A DNA stretch of 39,355 bases from Halanaerobiaceae bacterium. GTDB taxonomy: Bacteria; Bacillota; Halanaerobiia; Halanaerobiales; Halarsenatibacteraceae. Below, piece by piece: positions 36,966 through 39,355 of the stretch. Numbering within the stretch: position 1 is the stretch's first letter; each line of letters starts with the position of its first letter. Where the stretch lies: NCBI GenBank assembly GCA_003553225.1, contig PWDW01000178.1, positions 1 to 39,355 on the forward strand, read 5' to 3'. A program made the position numbers and the translations under genes. The notes beneath the pieces were generated by a model. It was not told the origin of the DNA. It was given only the letters and a program-made list of their open reading frames with translations, and searched no databases.

Positions 36966-36997
36966 AACCGGGGCTCTCTTTGAGCCCCGGTTTTTTT
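36966..36997 (+). terminator. Strong terminator 2 directly upstream of trpE
   Basis: AACCGGGGCTC (36966-36976) and GAGCCCCGGTT (36982-36992) form a perfect 11-bp stem with a TCTTT loop and a run of T. It lies between the trp promoter and trpE, so it must be bypassed for trpE expression. GAGCCC at 36774-36779 in the NAG array is the exact complement of GGGCTC (36971-36976). Confidence 0.9.
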
Positions 36998-37028
36998 ATT
37001 GGCTCTCCTTCTGGAGGAGGAGATTAAT

Positions 37029-38558
37029 ATTAAAACATTTGCCGAGTTTAATGAACTGAGCAAACAGTATAATATGATTCCAATTAAAGAAGAGATTATT
37101 GCGGATACCAGGACCCCTGTTTCCCTGTATCAGCAGCTGGCAGAAGAAAATGATTACTCTTATCTTCTGGAAAGTGCCAGCAGTGGTAAAAGAGTGAATG
37201 TTGGTCGGTATTCTTTTATTGGGCTTAGACCGGAAAAAATAATTAAAAAAAGAAAAGAAAAAATAATTATTGCTGACAGCCGGGATAATATTATTGAGGA
37301 GGTACAGTCTAAATCATTAATTGAGTATCTTAATGAATTTTTAAATAAATATGATGTATATCAGATGGATGATTTACCTCCTTTTTCTGGAGGTCTGGTG
37401 GGTTATTTTGGTTATGAGATGGTGGCCGAATGGGAGAATTTATTTCATAGGGCAAAAGATCGCAGTTTGATGAAGAGCTCTGTTCCCTCTGCCCTGCTGG
37501 TTGTCTCCAGGCTGGTAGCCGCCTATGACCATTTAACAAAAAAAGTAAAAATTATAGATAATATTTTTCTGGAACCCAATTTAAACGATACTGAGAAAAA
37601 TGAGTTATTCCAAAATAGCAAAAAAAGAATTAAAAAGATTGTAAATCAAATAAGCACCCCCCGGCAGAATAATTATTTTTTCTCACAGGTCAGAAAAACC
37701 AGGACTGAACAGCTCTGTTCTAATACCCAAAAAGATGAGTTTGAAAACATGGTTCGGGAGGCCAAAAATTATATTAAACAGGGTGAAGTATTCCAGGTTG
37801 TGCTGTCTCAGAAGTTTTCTGTACCTACAGACCAGCTTCCATTTTCGGTATACCGGGCCCTCAGGGTCAGTAATCCTTCTCCCTATATGTTTTATTTAAA
37901 CTATCCTGAGATTAAATTGATTGGGTCTTCACCTGAGATTCTCGTACAGGTAAAAGAGGACCGGGTCATCACCCGTCCTCTGGCCGGTACAAGAAGGCGT
38001 GGGGATAATAATCAGGAAGATAAAATTTTAGAGGATGAACTTAAAAATGATGAAAAAGAAAAAGCTGAACATTTAATGCTGGTTGATCTGGGACGTAATG
38101 ATCTGGGAAAAGTATGTAAGTATGGAACCGTTCAGGTTCAGGAGCTGATGGGGATTGAATATTATTCCCGGGTTATGCATCTGGTATCTCAGGTAGAAGG
38201 CCAAAAAAAGGATGATTTCACCAGTCTTGATGTCCTGAAGGCTGTATTCCCGGCCGGCACTGTGTCCGGAGCACCAAAAATAAGAGCAATGGAATTGATT
38301 GATAACCTGGAAAAAGAATCACGGGGGGTATATGCCGGGGCTGTGGGTTATGTTGATTTTAGGGGTAATCTTGATACCTGTATTACCATCCGATCTTTTG
38401 AGTACAGGAAAGGAATACTTTCCACCCAGGTGGGAGCCGGAATGGTGGCTGATTCAACACCAGAACGGGAATATCAGGAGACCTTAAACAAGGCCCGGGC
38501 TCTTTTTGAAGCGCTGGAAATCACCAGAAAGGAGGCCCCCTATGGTCTTAATAATTGA
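37029..38558 (+). CDS. trpE: Anthranilate synthase component I, probable ATT start
   Basis: TrpE converts chorismate, with ammonia from TrpG, to anthranilate. The product (about 509 residues) has the N-terminal LLES motif linked to tryptophan feedback (YSYLLESA), then RYSFIGLRP. The chorismate-binding domain follows (PFSGGLVGYFGYE, SSPEILV, PLAGTRRRG, LMLVDLGRNDLGKV, FPAGTVSGAPKIRAMELI). GGAGGAGGAG (37013-37022) is spaced for ATT 37029, and homologous N termini begin about there. The only alternatives are TTG 36999, which sits in the terminator T run without a binding site, and ATG 37074, which has no good binding site and removes conserved residues. It overlaps trpG by 17 nt. Confidence 0.93.
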   Translation: MKTFAEFNELSKQYNMIPIKEEIIADTRTPVSLYQQLAEENDYSYLLESASSGKRVNVGRYSFIGLRPEKIIKKRKEKIIIADSRDNIIEEVQSKSLIEYLNEFLNKYDVYQMDDLPPFSGGLVGYFGYEMVAEWENLFHRAKDRSLMKSSVPSALLVVSRLVAAYDHLTKKVKIIDNIFLEPNLNDTEKNELFQNSKKRIKKIVNQISTPRQNNYFFSQVRKTRTEQLCSNTQKDEFENMVREAKNYIKQGEVFQVVLSQKFSVPTDQLPFSVYRALRVSNPSPYMFYLNYPEIKLIGSSPEILVQVKEDRVITRPLAGTRRRGDNNQEDKILEDELKNDEKEKAEHLMLVDLGRNDLGKVCKYGTVQVQELMGIEYYSRVMHLVSQVEGQKKDDFTSLDVLKAVFPAGTVSGAPKIRAMELIDNLEKESRGVYAGAVGYVDFRGNLDTCITIRSFEYRKGILSTQVGAGMVADSTPEREYQETLNKARALFEALEITRKEAPYGLNN

Positions 38559-39129
38559 TAATTATGATTCATTTACCTATAATCTGGTGCAATCTCTGGG
38601 TGAAATAGATAAACAGCTGTCCATTAGAGTTGTTCGCAATGATGAAATAAATATTGAAAAGATAAAAAAAATAAATCCCGGGCATATAATTATTTCTCCC
38701 GGTCCGGGCAGACCGGAGACAGCCGGAATATCACTGGAAATTATTGAAAAATTTTGTGGTGTATATCCGGTACTTGGGGTTTGTCTGGGACATCAATGTA
38801 TAGGACAGGCCCTGGGAGGAGAAATTATCCGTGCTGGTCAGGTATATCATGGAAAACCGGCCGATATTTTTTACAATGAAGATGAAAAGATATTATTCAA
38901 GGGGTTAAGCAATCCTTTCAGTGCTGCTCGTTATCACTCACTAATCATCAAAAAAAGCAGTATCCCGTCCAGCTTGAAAATTATAGCCCGAACTGCAAAA
39001 GGAGAGGTTATGGCCGTGGGTCACCGAGAATATCCGGTTTATGGTGTTCAGTTTCATCCGGAATCAATTTTAACCAAACCGGGCAAAAAACTGCTGGCCA
39101 ACTTTTTAAATATTGCTGATAAGCAATAA
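38542..39129 (+). CDS. trpG: Anthranilate synthase component II (glutamine amidotransferase)
   Basis: TrpG releases ammonia from glutamine for TrpE. The 195-residue class I amidotransferase has DNYDSFTYNLVQ at the N terminus, ISPGPGRPE, the nucleophile Cys81 (GVCLGHQCIGQALGG) and the His-Glu pair of VQFHPESI near residue 170. AAAGGAGG precedes the ATG, which lies inside the end of trpE. As in B. subtilis, such a protein may also serve folate synthesis as PabA; adjacency to trpE favours TrpG as the main role. Confidence 0.95.
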   Translation: MVLIIDNYDSFTYNLVQSLGEIDKQLSIRVVRNDEINIEKIKKINPGHIIISPGPGRPETAGISLEIIEKFCGVYPVLGVCLGHQCIGQALGGEIIRAGQVYHGKPADIFYNEDEKILFKGLSNPFSAARYHSLIIKKSSIPSSLKIIARTAKGEVMAVGHREYPVYGVQFHPESILTKPGKKLLANFLNIADKQ

Positions 39130-39355
39130 TTTTTCTGTTAAATATGAGATTGAGTTATCAGCAGTTAAGTTTTAATTTATGGCTGTACTGCAAAAAATCA
39201 ATTTTATGGGATCATCTCCACTTCCGTTGGTAAAAAATATTGATATATGTTGCTATTGCTTCATTCACGAAAAGGACTAATTCCCATCTTCTCTTTCGGT
39301 CAAGAAGAAACTAAATTTAACTCACTTCGTTCAAACAGAAATTTCGTTATTCGTC
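39130..39355 (+). other. Non-coding sequence after trpG, window edge
   Basis: The 226 bases after trpG hold no convincing frame, although trpD would be expected within a few bases in most trp operons. No clear hairpin terminator is seen. The last ~60 bases (CTCACTTCGTTC followed by TTTCGTTATTCGTC) differ in character from the rest and might be the edge of an inserted or repetitive element, which the window cuts off. Confidence 0.4.

Noticed and set aside
36745-36998. A T-box riboswitch in the trpE leader
   Set aside because: The conserved T-box sequence (GGTGGNACCGCG type) is absent before the terminator and no stem I specifier loop is apparent; the NAG array explains the leader better.

Overview
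The window is a low-GC bacterial chromosome segment packed with housekeeping genes, nearly all on the + strand. Gene order and sequences look like Firmicutes: rny, miaB-mutS-mutL-miaA, ylbL/tmcAL/yceD/rpmF, fapR-plsX-fab-acpP-fabF-rnc, and aro-trp. An ExbB-ExbD-TonB set and an SLH/coiled-coil/membrane-anchor protein imply an outer membrane. Together these suggest a diderm, fermentative anaerobic Firmicute, most likely of the order Halanaerobiales. That placement is an inference from content; no rRNA is present to confirm it. I see no tRNA, rRNA, CRISPR array, complete insertion sequence or prophage.

Layout. 1-1852: RNase Y with its own promoter and terminator. 1853-8129: an envelope cluster with a consensus promoter and a 14-bp direct repeat at the predicted start site, then exbB-, exbD- and tonB-like genes, a 669-residue secreted beta-rich protein, an Omp-alpha-like SLH/coiled-coil tether candidate and a SleB-type cell-wall hydrolase. 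8152-12667: a divergent pair of type IIA topoisomerase genes (GyrA/ParC-like on -, GyrB-like on +). 12775-12936: rubredoxin. 13198-20218: miaB, mutS, mutL, miaA (tRNA A37 modification and mismatch repair). 20403-22658: a PDZ-Lon (YlbL/SepM-like) protease converging on, and overlapping by 105 bp, the tmcAL gene. 22864-25131: pta-ackA. 25213-25912: yceD-rpmF. 26020-32735: fatty-acid and phospholipid initiation genes (fapR, plsX, fabH, fabD, fabG, acpP, fabF) under a promoter with a plausible FapR operator, then rnc. 32828-36490: aroH, aroF (DAHP synthase), tyrA and aroA in one tight operon. 36710-39129: the trp promoter, a long attenuator leader, trpE and trpG.

The most striking signal is the trp leader. 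A consensus promoter (TTGACA-N17-TATAAT) is followed by twelve NAG triplets (8 GAG, 3 TAG, 1 CAG) mostly exactly 5 nt apart, which is what a TRAP (MtrB) ring binds. The array contains the 5' arm of an antiterminator that competes with an intrinsic terminator just downstream. A second, much stronger terminator lies directly before trpE and has a 6-nt complement inside the same array. trpE itself appears to start at an ATT codon behind a strong GGAGGAGGAG ribosome binding site.

The genes form coherent modules. AroF makes DAHP, AroA makes EPSP on the route to chorismate, AroH and TyrA take chorismate toward tyrosine and phenylalanine, and TrpEG takes it toward tryptophan. FapR would match fatty-acid initiation to malonyl-CoA supply. 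Pta-AckA yields acetate and ATP. The ExbBD-TonB cluster would couple the proton or sodium gradient to the outer membrane.
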